From a virus: a DNA stretch of 64,000 nucleotides. The number at the start of each line of letters is the position of its first letter. Position 1 is the stretch's first letter. Shown here one piece after another: positions 40,812 through 47,936 of the stretch. A program made the position numbers and the translations under genes. Location: the IMG/VR virus record IMGVR_UViG_3300042894_004439, positions 1 through 64,000 of that record. The stretch is one strand, 5' to 3'. The notes beneath the pieces are model-generated. The model made no database searches. It had not been told where the DNA came from and saw nothing but the letters and a program-made list of their open reading frames with translations.

Positions 40812-40870
40812 TTGACCAATAAATTCCGATCTGTTATAATACTTGTATAGTAATTAAAAAGGAGTTCAAG
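40812..40870 (+). promoter_or_regulatory. Promoter-leader cassette 4
   Basis: TTGACC, 17 bp, TATAAT (40835-40840), 30-nt leader with ATAGTAAT and AAAAAGGAG. Confidence 0.85.
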
Positions 40871-41149
40871 ATGAGTTATGTAATTGTTGCCAAAGGTACT
40901 GGTCTTATTGTCACAGACGGTCCCAACCGAACTCGTGCCTACAAAACTTTTGGTGCCGCCAAAGCCACCCGCACTCGTCTGTGTAACAAGGCAGGTTGGA
41001 ACGAAAGCCAACTGAACATTGTAGATCGCGGCACTTACACTGCACCCCGGATCACTGTTCGCAATTTAATGACAGGCAAGCCGGTAGAGATTGATGCAGA
41101 CACTCCGTGGTCATGCAACCCGGCTTCGGAAACTTATTGGAGCATGTGA
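40871..41149 (+). CDS. Hypothetical protein, 92 aa
   Basis: Basic alpha/beta protein: RAYKTFGAAKATRTRLCNKAG then RITVRNLMTGKPVEI. Overlaps the 27-aa peptide by one base. Not recognised. Confidence 0.72.
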   Translation: MSYVIVAKGTGLIVTDGPNRTRAYKTFGAAKATRTRLCNKAGWNESQLNIVDRGTYTAPRITVRNLMTGKPVEIDADTPWSCNPASETYWSM

Positions 41150-41232
41150 TGACAGATTTAGAAATTATTGTAACAACAGCAGTGGTCGTTGTGATCTTTG
41201 CTGTGAAGGTTTGGATTCTCACAAAGATTTAA
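41149..41232 (+). CDS. 27-aa membrane peptide
   Basis: TGATG overlap with the upstream stop; nearly all one membrane helix (IIVTTAVVVVIFAVKVWIL). Small phage membrane peptides of this kind are often real. Confidence 0.45.
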   Translation: MTDLEIIVTTAVVVVIFAVKVWILTKI

Positions 41233-41253
41233 GGCAACAAAAGGAGCAAAAAG

Positions 41254-41961
41254 ATGCAATATTATATGCCAGGCAAATACCCAAAATCAACTCGTTCAGC
41301 CGCACCCGGTACCAAGTATCCAGTGGCCCTGGTTTGGGCAGCGGCCATTGCAGCACATCGTATCAATGATAACCGTTATATCAAGGCCACTGAATGGGAT
41401 CACCAAGCAGATCCACCTGTGTTGAAATTTAAAACCAGTCGCGAAGTGTTTGCAGAATTGCTGACTGACCCAACTCAGTTGACTGCCGAAGATTACCAAG
41501 CTGGTCAAGAGTGTTTGGATTGGGTGCGTGGTGACTTCACTGTCAAAGCCCTAAAAGGTCAATTGAGCGAATTTGATCTAAGTGTGCAAAAGGTCGTTGC
41601 AGTAGAGGAAAGTTTTGATTCCAATTTGGATCGACTGGCCTTGGCCATTGTTCCATGCTTGCCAGCAAGCCAAGCTCGTGGCCAGGCTCGTGCAGAAACA
41701 GATTCGAGACTGCGTCAAACTGCCAATGAACACATTGGCCGTGTGGGTGAAAAAGTCAGTTTAGAAGTAGAAGTTTTGAGAGCTTCTTACAGCGCCAACT
41801 ACAATGTTTGGTTTGTAGCTGCGGTTGATAGTCAAAATCGTAGTGTGTTTTTTAGCTACCGCGCTCCTATTGAAACAGGACCCGGTACAAAGATCCGTGG
41901 CACTGTCAAAGCTCACCGTGACAATAACACCACCCAACTCAACCGTGTGAGCATTATCTAA
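41254..41961 (+). CDS. Hypothetical protein with OB-like C-terminus, 235 aa
   Basis: AAAGGAG before the start. The first 150 aa are helical and polar; the last 80 (IGRVGEKVSLEVEVLRASYSANYNVWFVAAVD...IRGTVKAHRDNNTTQLNRV) alternate beta strands as in OB folds, so nucleic-acid binding is plausible. Not assigned to a family. Confidence 0.72.
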   Translation: MQYYMPGKYPKSTRSAAPGTKYPVALVWAAAIAAHRINDNRYIKATEWDHQADPPVLKFKTSREVFAELLTDPTQLTAEDYQAGQECLDWVRGDFTVKALKGQLSEFDLSVQKVVAVEESFDSNLDRLALAIVPCLPASQARGQARAETDSRLRQTANEHIGRVGEKVSLEVEVLRASYSANYNVWFVAAVDSQNRSVFFSYRAPIETGPGTKIRGTVKAHRDNNTTQLNRVSII

Positions 41962-41970
41962 GGAAATATC

Positions 41971-42099
41971 ATGAGCAAACTCATAATTGGATTCATTTTA
42001 GGCTTGGTGGTCAGTGCCGTTGGATTTTCGGGCATTGCTCGAATGTTTGACAAGGGCGTTCAGACCATCCAAACTCAAAGCAAAGAATTGGCCCAGTGA
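41971..42099 (+). CDS. 42-aa membrane peptide
   Basis: AAGGAAA upstream; one membrane helix (IIGFILGLVVSAVGFSGIA) then a polar Gln-rich tail. Unknown. Confidence 0.5.
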   Translation: MSKLIIGFILGLVVSAVGFSGIARMFDKGVQTIQTQSKELAQ

Positions 42100-42135
42100 T
42101 TCGGGCAAACCCAATCAAAATTATTGCAAAAAGAC

Positions 42136-42164
42136 TTGACCATAAACTGTTCTTTTGCTATAAT
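42136..42164 (+). promoter_or_regulatory. TTGACC-17-TATAAT promoter
   Basis: Followed by a 71-nt leader holding a small hairpin (ATGTTG/CAACAT, 42170-42190) before the 42236 gene. Confidence 0.75.
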
Positions 42165-42235
42165 ATTGATATGTTGTGTGACAAGCAACATGTATTTTAA
42201 CTTAAACTTTATAGGCAACTTTGAAAGGCAACACC

Positions 42236-42583
42236 ATGTCAACAACTGAAAAACTCTTCTCCGTCGCAGGCACTGCAACTAATCCTGATGGCACTACCAA
42301 AGCTCGCTTTGCGAATGATTTGGTATCTCGTCATAAGATTTTGAACAAGTCTGGTTGCACAGATATCAATCTGATTGAACTTCCACATGCAATGACCAAA
42401 TTGCAGGCTTTGCAGTTCTTGCAAGACACACAGGGCTACACTGGCGATGCCAGCTATGCAGTAGCCAACAAATTGGCAGAAAAAACCAAACTTGCCAAGA
42501 AAGGCGAATTGACTGTCAGTGCTTCAAGTGTGAAGTCTGGCAAAACACCTGCCAAGGCTGTTAACTCAGCAGTAGAAGCCTAA
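42236..42583 (+). CDS. Hypothetical protein, 115 aa
   Basis: ATG 42236 lies behind AAAGGC; ATG 42221 is within the leader. Alpha/beta protein starting TTEKLFSVAGTATNPDGTTKARFANDL, with a Lys/Ser-rich tail. Common type in phages; role unknown. Own promoter and terminator. Confidence 0.75.
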   Translation: MSTTEKLFSVAGTATNPDGTTKARFANDLVSRHKILNKSGCTDINLIELPHAMTKLQALQFLQDTQGYTGDASYAVANKLAEKTKLAKKGELTVSASSVKSGKTPAKAVNSAVEA

Positions 42584-42602
42584 TAGGAATCTACTCCAAC
42601 AC

Positions 42603-42626
42603 AATGGCACTTCGGTGCCATTTTTT
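42603..42626 (+). terminator. UUCG-loop terminator
   Basis: AATGGCAC / GTGCCATT with a TTCG loop, then six Ts. Confidence 0.9.
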
Positions 42627-42656
42627 ACGATTTTTAAATCTGTCATAATTAATTGT

Positions 42657-42902
42657 ATGCTCGATGAAAACACCCAAGAAGAAATAATCCGTATAGCTAC
42701 CATGCATCTCATGTTGGTATTGTATCGAGAAGGTATAACTAAAATCCATATGGGCGGTCTCATGCGTGTTTTGGGTGTGCCCAATGACACTGCAGCTGAA
42801 CACGACAATGAAGAAGTCATAATAGACGATGAATTTGCTAAATATGTTGAGCAATTGACTGCGCTTGCTTGTAGTCAGCCTGCCAATCAATCCTTGCACT
42901 AA
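42657..42902 (+). CDS. Hypothetical protein, 81 aa
   Basis: A CATAAT (42644-42649) lies 7 nt before the ATG, so it may be leaderless; the -35 is poor. Helical N-terminus, then an acidic HDNEEVIIDDEF segment that resembles the orphan frame at 35791. Not recognised. Confidence 0.65.
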   Translation: MLDENTQEEIIRIATMHLMLVLYREGITKIHMGGLMRVLGVPNDTAAEHDNEEVIIDDEFAKYVEQLTALACSQPANQSLH

Positions 42903-43145
42903 ATGTCCCAACCCAAAGATAAACATGGTGAAGCCATGTTTATAATATTACTCAGAACGTCTCAGGCTAGAAATTTATTCACTGCCTGGATCAACGACAA
43001 TAAAAATGCTCGTGCCAGAATCGATGATGGACGTATGTATTTGTTTGATCATAATTCATTGAACTTGTTTATGGTGACCTGGCGCCACAATTGGGACGAT
43101 GTAACTATATGGGATACTTGGAATCGTCGACACATACATGGGTGA
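42903..43145 (+). CDS. Hypothetical protein, 80 aa
   Basis: Immediately follows the previous stop. FIILLRTSQARNLFTAWINDNKN then LFMVTWRHNWDDVTIWD; compact alpha/beta protein. Not recognised. Confidence 0.68.
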   Translation: MSQPKDKHGEAMFIILLRTSQARNLFTAWINDNKNARARIDDGRMYLFDHNSLNLFMVTWRHNWDDVTIWDTWNRRHIHG

Positions 43146-43148
43146 TTT

Positions 43149-43868
43149 ATGTCGCAATTTATAAAATTACAAGTTTCGTTCCCTCCTGGAGCAGGAGGCA
43201 ATTGGCTTGCAAGTGTGTTAAGTTATTGTGTTTACCCTGATTATAGTTGGGCAGCTCAAAAAATAAATTTTCATAACATATATAAAATTGAGTTAGGTCA
43301 CCATCCAATGATTACAGATAATACATTGTCCATTGGAAATAACTCTTACAAATATAATTTTTGGAAATTATATCTGCATAAACAAATATTACGCAACTCC
43401 AAGTACACACGTATTGGAGGGAAAAAATTTATAGTAAATCCTCACAAACAAACTATTAACAACAAAGATAATTTTTTCTGGTTAATTGATCAATGTAGAT
43501 GTATACAAAACTATCAATGTCCTGGAAAATTTCAAATTGATTGGCAAGATTTATTTGTTGATCCTAATCGTGCCTGGACTGCTATCTGTAATTTCCTTGA
43601 ATACAATCACAAAAAAAATCATATTGATTTTCCTCAATTTAAAATTGCATTAGATAGCTATACAAAAACTTGCCAGGTTGTAAATTACAAAACAAATGTT
43701 AATCATAGGTTGTTTTTAATATGGAGTTTGGCATTTTTACAAAATAATAATTACACTGCACCATTTGATGTATTTGAAAAATTCGGGTCGGAAGAAATGA
43801 CGACCTGGGTTCATAAATTCCGCCCGATGATTTTAGAGTACACACAGCAAAATACGTTTTCAATTTGA
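43149..43868 (+). CDS. Sulfotransferase-like protein
   Basis: 239 aa. The N-terminal VSFPPGAGGNWLASVLSY has the P-loop-like 5'-phosphosulfate-binding layout of sulfotransferases, and the rest is an alpha/beta protein with basic patches (KYTRIGGKKF) and an IDWQDLFVDP motif. It shares the PG-GGN-LA start with the 45734 protein. If correct, it transfers sulfate from PAPS to a glycan or small molecule. AT-rich, unlike the genes before it. Family call is tentative. Confidence 0.45.
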   Translation: MSQFIKLQVSFPPGAGGNWLASVLSYCVYPDYSWAAQKINFHNIYKIELGHHPMITDNTLSIGNNSYKYNFWKLYLHKQILRNSKYTRIGGKKFIVNPHKQTINNKDNFFWLIDQCRCIQNYQCPGKFQIDWQDLFVDPNRAWTAICNFLEYNHKKNHIDFPQFKIALDSYTKTCQVVNYKTNVNHRLFLIWSLAFLQNNNYTAPFDVFEKFGSEEMTTWVHKFRPMILEYTQQNTFSI

Positions 43869-43879
43869 TTAAACAAAAT

Positions 43880-43907
43880 TTGACAAGTGTGCAAAATGTT
43901 GTATAAT
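43880..43907 (+). promoter_or_regulatory. TTGACA-16-TATAAT promoter
   Basis: 25 nt before ATG 43933, with AAAGGA in between. Confidence 0.75.
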
Positions 43908-43932
43908 TACTATACATTTAAAGGAAACACAA

Positions 43933-44124
43933 ATGACACAACATGAACAAATCGTAGCCGCTTATGAAACTTACCTTGCCGAAAATGCCAAGTTTACAGA
44001 AAAAGGTGTCAAAGCCGCAGCGGCCCGTGCTAGAAAAGCCCTGCAGGAAATGAGCAAAGGTATCAAAGAGCGTCGTAAAGAAATTACCGCTGAAAAAGAA
44101 ACATTAGCAACTGCCAAACCCTAA
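43933..44124 (+). CDS. Small basic helical protein, H1/HU-like
   Basis: 63 aa, Lys/Arg/Ala-rich: EKGVKAAAARARKALQEMSKGIKERRKEI. The pattern is that of small histone-H1-like or Hc1-type phage and bacterial proteins that bind nucleic acid. Own promoter suggests high expression. Confidence 0.6.
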   Translation: MTQHEQIVAAYETYLAENAKFTEKGVKAAAARARKALQEMSKGIKERRKEITAEKETLATAKP

Positions 44125-44138
44125 TCCGGGTACCGCTT

Positions 44139-44148
44139 TGTAAATACT
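44139..44148 (+). promoter_or_regulatory. TGTAAATACT late-promoter-like motif
   Basis: 26 bp before the ATG of the virion-type gene at 44174. Confidence 0.4.
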
Positions 44149-44173
44149 GCTGGTTGAATATAAAAGTAATTGC

Positions 44174-44665
44174 ATGGATTTAGCAAAATCTAACAACACC
44201 ACTCACTACAGTGAAGATACCATTTCTATAGATTCAATAGACGCACCTGCTACCATTGGTGCTATTGACTCTATAACTGTATCATCACTTGGTAACACAA
44301 CTGGTACCTACTCCATTGACAATCCTTACTTAATCAATGGTGGTAGCACTATTAGTGCGGTCACAGGGGCCAACGGCTACAGTTATGCCAACTGGAACAC
44401 ACAGGCTGGCACCATTGTTCCCAGCGGAACAATCAGTCTCCAAGGTGAAAATGCTGACATCCGGGTCAACGGTGTAAGCCTGATGGATACATTAAACACC
44501 ATTGCAGAACGCTTGAATATTTTACACCCAAACCCAGAACTAGAAACAGAATGGGATCAACTTCGAGAACTTGGCGAGCAGTACCGAGAACTAGAAAAAC
44601 AACTTAAAGAAAAATCAGAGATGTGGGAAAAGCTAACTGCAATGCCACCACCGATTGTTGATTAA
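44174..44665 (+). CDS. Virion-associated-type protein, 163 aa
   Basis: A Ser/Gly/Thr-rich, beta-prone first 90 residues, then ADIRVNGVSLMDTLNTIAERLNILHPNPELETEWDQLRELGEQYRELEKQL, a long coiled-coil-like end. This end module is common to phage structural proteins. Role unknown but probably part of the particle. Confidence 0.65.
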   Translation: MDLAKSNNTTHYSEDTISIDSIDAPATIGAIDSITVSSLGNTTGTYSIDNPYLINGGSTISAVTGANGYSYANWNTQAGTIVPSGTISLQGENADIRVNGVSLMDTLNTIAERLNILHPNPELETEWDQLRELGEQYRELEKQLKEKSEMWEKLTAMPPPIVD

Positions 44666-44743
44666 GTGTGTAGTTAACGACAAAAATGTACCAGAATTTC
44701 CGGTATAACAGTCCATTAACAAAGTCAGAACTAAGTATTTGCG

Positions 44744-44807
44744 GGGGCAGAAAACCCAATCTGCTAATTTATATATTGGCAATAGGTCACAATCATACAT
44801 CTGCCCC
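44744..44807 (+). promoter_or_regulatory. Two-stem RNA structure in the endolysin leader
   Basis: GGGGCAGA (44744-44751) pairs perfectly with TCTGCCCC (44800-44807), enclosing a second hairpin CCAAT (44756-44760) / ATTGG (44775-44779). It lies in the 173-bp gap before the endolysin. Size is near a tRNA, but no T-arm or D-arm consensus is present, so it is read as a leader structure or small RNA. Confidence 0.45.
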
Positions 44808-44838
44808 TTCTTATCAATCCAGTTAAAAGGAGAACAAG

Positions 44839-45417
44839 TTGAATAATTCAACCAACAGCATCTGCACCATCTTAGAAACATGGGGTAGTGTATTAGTAAA
44901 ATTTGTAAGTCTCTTGATGGTTATTATGATAGTGGTAAATTTTACAACTTATCATCTTGACAATCTAAAAGCAAACAACGCATTACATAAACCAGAACAT
45001 GTGAGCGCAAAAGAGCGCACCCAACAATTAGAATGCCTGACTCGTAATATCTATTGGGAAGCAGCTGGTGAGCCGTTTGAAGGTAAAGTAGCAGTGGCAC
45101 AGGTTACTATGAATCGAGTGGACAGTGGAAAATTTGCCAGCAATGTGTGCGGAGTAGTTTATCAAAAGAACATTGTATACGAAAAGGTAATTTGTCAGTT
45201 CAGCTGGTACTGTGAAGGCACACACAAAACTAAATCTGTGCATGGAGCCATGTGGAAAGAAAGCGAAGAAGTAGCCAAAAAAGTACTGCTTGAAGGTTTT
45301 CGATTGCCTAGTTTACAAAAGGCCATGTATTTTCATGCAGTGCATATAAAACCACAATGGGGTAAACCTGTTGTTGCTCAAATTGGAAATCACATCTTTT
45401 ACGGAGAAAAAATATGA
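44839..45417 (+). CDS. SleB-type cell-wall hydrolase (endolysin)
   Basis: 192 aa. An N-terminal membrane segment (about 18-39) is followed by the hydrolase domain: LTRNIYWEAAGEPFEGKVAVAQVTMNRV with the catalytic Glu, then CQFSWYCEG and AMYFHAV, the marks of the SleB/CwlJ family of peptidoglycan hydrolases. The uncleaved N-terminal helix suggests a signal-anchor (SAR-like) endolysin. TTG start with a perfect AAGGAG. The holin candidate overlaps its end by 4 bp. Confidence 0.9.
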   Translation: MNNSTNSICTILETWGSVLVKFVSLLMVIMIVVNFTTYHLDNLKANNALHKPEHVSAKERTQQLECLTRNIYWEAAGEPFEGKVAVAQVTMNRVDSGKFASNVCGVVYQKNIVYEKVICQFSWYCEGTHKTKSVHGAMWKESEEVAKKVLLEGFRLPSLQKAMYFHAVHIKPQWGKPVVAQIGNHIFYGEKI

Positions 45418-45737
45418 AATTTGGATTAACTTTTATTGAATCTGCAGTTCAAGGATTTAGACAATTTATTGACGAACATTTACCTAAAATTTCAGCTGAA
45501 ACGCTGGGATGGTTGGCCACTGTTATTATTCATTGTGCAACCATCCCTACTTTGTTGAGCCTATTAACCGGACTCAGTGACCGCACACCCAATTTGGACA
45601 TTGTGCTATTCATGTGGGCAGGACTTATCCTAATGTTTGGCCGAGCAGTCATACTCAAAGACGCACTTAACATCATTACCATTGGTATGGGATTTATGGC
45701 ACAGGCTGTTTTAATGGCTCTAATACTATTCAAATGA
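45414..45737 (+). CDS. Holin-like membrane protein
   Basis: 107 aa with an amphipathic N-terminus and three hydrophobic spans (about 30-50, 60-78, 84-105). Size, topology and the position directly behind the endolysin with ATGA overlap make it the best holin candidate; the sequence itself does not match a holin family known to me. Confidence 0.6.
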   Translation: MKFGLTFIESAVQGFRQFIDEHLPKISAETLGWLATVIIHCATIPTLLSLLTGLSDRTPNLDIVLFMWAGLILMFGRAVILKDALNIITIGMGFMAQAVLMALILFK

Positions 45738-46306
45738 TTGAAAATTTATTTGTTATATTTGCACCAGGACTTGGCGGCAATCATCTAGCAAATTTAATTG
45801 GATTATCTAGTAGATTTACACGCAATACTGATCTTAGTAAATATCGGCCGGGCATAAAAACTGCACATCTGGCTGATATATCAAATCTACAAGAAAAATC
45901 TTTGTTGGATAATTTGCCACAGTTACAGATCCAAAGCAACGTGTTATGTGGACATTTAGCAGAATATCTTTGGATACAACAAAAACAAATTGATAAATTT
46001 TTTATAAATCGTAAATTTTTAATAATAACATTTCCAAAAAAAAATACTGCAGCTTATGATAGGCTGCTAAAATTTTGTCCAAATTTTAAGAACTATTGGT
46101 TCCATGAACAAACCAGTTTATACTCTGTTCAATATATGGAAAAATTATTTGGTGAAAAAGATTTTTTTACACTGAATGCTGAAGATATATTTACAGAACA
46201 AGTTGATCAAATAATCAAATTTATAGAATCAGAACTTGTTACGCAAATTGATGCAAAACTTGCCCAAAAGTTGCACACTATATGGTATAAATCAGTAACA
46301 GGTTGA
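45734..46306 (+). CDS. Sulfotransferase-like protein
   Basis: 190 aa. Starts with FVIFAPGLGGNHLANLIGLSS, paralleling the 43149 protein, a P-loop-like turn of the sulfotransferase type; later KFLIITFPKKNTAAYDR could be the second phosphate-binding strand-helix. Overlaps the holin gene by 4 bp. Tentative. Confidence 0.42.
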   Translation: MIENLFVIFAPGLGGNHLANLIGLSSRFTRNTDLSKYRPGIKTAHLADISNLQEKSLLDNLPQLQIQSNVLCGHLAEYLWIQQKQIDKFFINRKFLIITFPKKNTAAYDRLLKFCPNFKNYWFHEQTSLYSVQYMEKLFGEKDFFTLNAEDIFTEQVDQIIKFIESELVTQIDAKLAQKLHTIWYKSVTG

Positions 46307-46331
46307 CCAATAACTAATAACTTGTTATAAT
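46303..46331 (+). promoter_or_regulatory. TTGACC-17-TATAAT promoter
   Basis: Starts in the last codon of the previous gene; drives the three-gene unit ending in infA. Confidence 0.78.
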
Positions 46332-46362
46332 TGACTATTCACACATGATTACAGGATAAATT

Positions 46363-46755
46363 ATGAGCATGCATTTACACCATCCTTCGTTGAGTCTAAA
46401 TGGTAAACGCAAGGGCAAGATAAAATTTCGTAATGCCGATGAAGCACGTAAGGCCCGTGAGCTAGATGCGTCATGGAAAGAATTGCTTAAAAAACAAGGC
46501 ATCGAAGCTGAAGAAAAAAAGCGTAGTCGTGCCATGAAAGCAGAGACCTTGACTTATAGCCTTCCTACTCCTATAGGTCGTACAGATACAAAACATATTC
46601 CTAGTTTAAATTCAGGCGCCGGTGTTGCCACAGTAGCACCAGCAAAAGTTTACACAGGCACCAAAGTCAAAGGTATTGCTACAATGCATAAATCAAATGC
46701 AGTACCGGTTTTCAGTGACGAACAAGCCATAGATATTTCAAGGATGAGACGATGA
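46363..46755 (+). CDS. Conserved-type basic phage protein, 130 aa
   Basis: MSMHLHHPSLSLNGKRKGKIKFRNADEARKAREL is a start that recurs in many tailed phages. Basic and probably unstructured in the second half. Role unknown. Overlaps the next gene by 4 bp. Confidence 0.75.
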   Translation: MSMHLHHPSLSLNGKRKGKIKFRNADEARKARELDASWKELLKKQGIEAEEKKRSRAMKAETLTYSLPTPIGRTDTKHIPSLNSGAGVATVAPAKVYTGTKVKGIATMHKSNAVPVFSDEQAIDISRMRR

Positions 46756-47111
46756 AATTTGACCTACAAGCATTTAATAAAAGCGAAACTTGGCGTTTAC
46801 TCCAGGGCAACGCTGGCAATTGGTACCAAGAAGCCAGTGAGCCGGACCGGCAAAAATTGCAAAATTGGATGTATGGTATGCTCAATGAATCCACAGTTCA
46901 AATTGAGTTTACCAAAGCTGATGGAAGTATGCGCTCAATGACCTGCACTTTAAACGAGACCTTGGGTGCTAAACATGTAAATAAAGAGCCTGTAAACCAA
47001 TCCAAAACCGTAGACAAAAAAGAAACCTGTGCAGTTTGGGATTGCAACGCCAATGGGTGGCGTAGTTTCAGATGGGATAGATTACAAAAGATAGCGGTCA
47101 CAATTGAGTAA
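46752..47111 (+). CDS. DUF2693-like protein, 119 aa
   Basis: VQIEFTKADGSMRSMTCTLNETLG and CAVWDCNANGWRSFRWDRLQKIAV form a small SH3-like barrel typical of DUF2693-type phage proteins (usual core TKKDGTxR...WRSFR). Unknown function. infA starts within its last codons. Confidence 0.7.
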   Translation: MKFDLQAFNKSETWRLLQGNAGNWYQEASEPDRQKLQNWMYGMLNESTVQIEFTKADGSMRSMTCTLNETLGAKHVNKEPVNQSKTVDKKETCAVWDCNANGWRSFRWDRLQKIAVTIE

Positions 47112-47322
47112 AGACGATTTTATAAAGATGGATGGTGTGGTAATAGAAGTGTTACGAAACACTACATACCGAGTAAAACTAACAGGTATTGAAAATACTG
47201 TACTAGCCTCATTGAATGGGCGTATGCGCCAAAACAACATCAAAGTATTGGCTGGTGATATAGTAGAGATGGAGTTTAGTCCTTACGATGTAACTCGTGG
47301 ACGCATAGTAAGACGTAGATAA
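47104..47322 (+). CDS. infA: Translation initiation factor IF-1
   Basis: 72-aa S1-type OB-fold protein, exactly the size of bacterial IF-1, which occupies the ribosomal A site during initiation. It keeps the family line: DDFIKMDGVVIEVLRNTTYRVKL (compare [20 protein letters not shown]), NGRMRQNNIKVLAGDIVEMEFSPYDVTRGRIVRR. Start is a TTG overlapping the upstream stop by 8 bp, so its translation is coupled and probably modest. Together with bS21 it points to phage influence over 30S initiation. Confidence 0.93.
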   Translation: MSKDDFIKMDGVVIEVLRNTTYRVKLTGIENTVLASLNGRMRQNNIKVLAGDIVEMEFSPYDVTRGRIVRRR

Positions 47323-47323
47323 T

Positions 47324-47935
47324 TTAAAATTTAAATTTATTTAATAGATAATCGGCTGCTATCCGATGCGAAGATTGTTTTGGATGCGACCCGTTGAATT
47401 CATAATTATTCTTTTTACACCAGGTTAAAAATCCATGATTATCAAACAACACCACACGATTCCAATCAATTAGAATTTTCAATGAACTGATATAATTATC
47501 CGGTTCTGCTAACAAATTACTGGCAATGATATCGTCGTAGTCAAATGTAAACATGTAAGGTATACCACGAGCAACAAGGAATGTCTGTGCTAATATAATT
47601 TCCTTCAAGGATGAAGATATTCCGGTATACTCCCATTGGCCAGGACCTTGATACCAGTGTTCTTCAAATCCGCAACCGGGTTTGTATGTTGCCCTGCTGG
47701 TACCCACCCATCCTTGTTCAGTTCTGAACTCGTGTCGTATAGTTGTTGTCCAATCCACCAGCACAAAATCATCAGATTCGTAGCTTTGGTATAACACCAT
47801 TCTGGCAATTTTGTGATTGGAATTGACAGGTTTGATTCGTGACACATAATCACGAGACAGATGTGTTGCTATCAACTCTGGAAATGAGTTTTTTTCCATT
47901 ATAATACTGGATCCAAATGCAACAAGTCTAGACAT
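47324..47935 (-). CDS. SGNH hydrolase-like protein
   Basis: 203 aa. Block I is LVAFGSSIIM (GSS instead of GDS), and the end has FNGSHPKQSSHRIAADYLL with the Asp/Ser-His region. It lies 1 bp behind the ANL gene on the same strand, with AAAGGT 7 bp before ATG 47935. The pair suggests that an adenylated or thioesterified acyl group is made and then transferred or hydrolysed. Confidence 0.65.
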   Translation of the reverse strand: MSRLVAFGSSIIMEKNSFPELIATHLSRDYVSRIKPVNSNHKIARMVLYQSYESDDFVLVDWTTTIRHEFRTEQGWVGTSRATYKPGCGFEEHWYQGPGQWEYTGISSSLKEIILAQTFLVARGIPYMFTFDYDDIIASNLLAEPDNYISSLKILIDWNRVVLFDNHGFLTWCKKNNYEFNGSHPKQSSHRIAADYLLNKFKF

Positions 47936-47936
47936 A

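Noticed and set aside
44744-44807. Possible tRNA
   Set aside because: The outer stem has tRNA-like size but no T-loop GTTCRA-like or D-arm sequence and no 7-nt anticodon loop in the right place.
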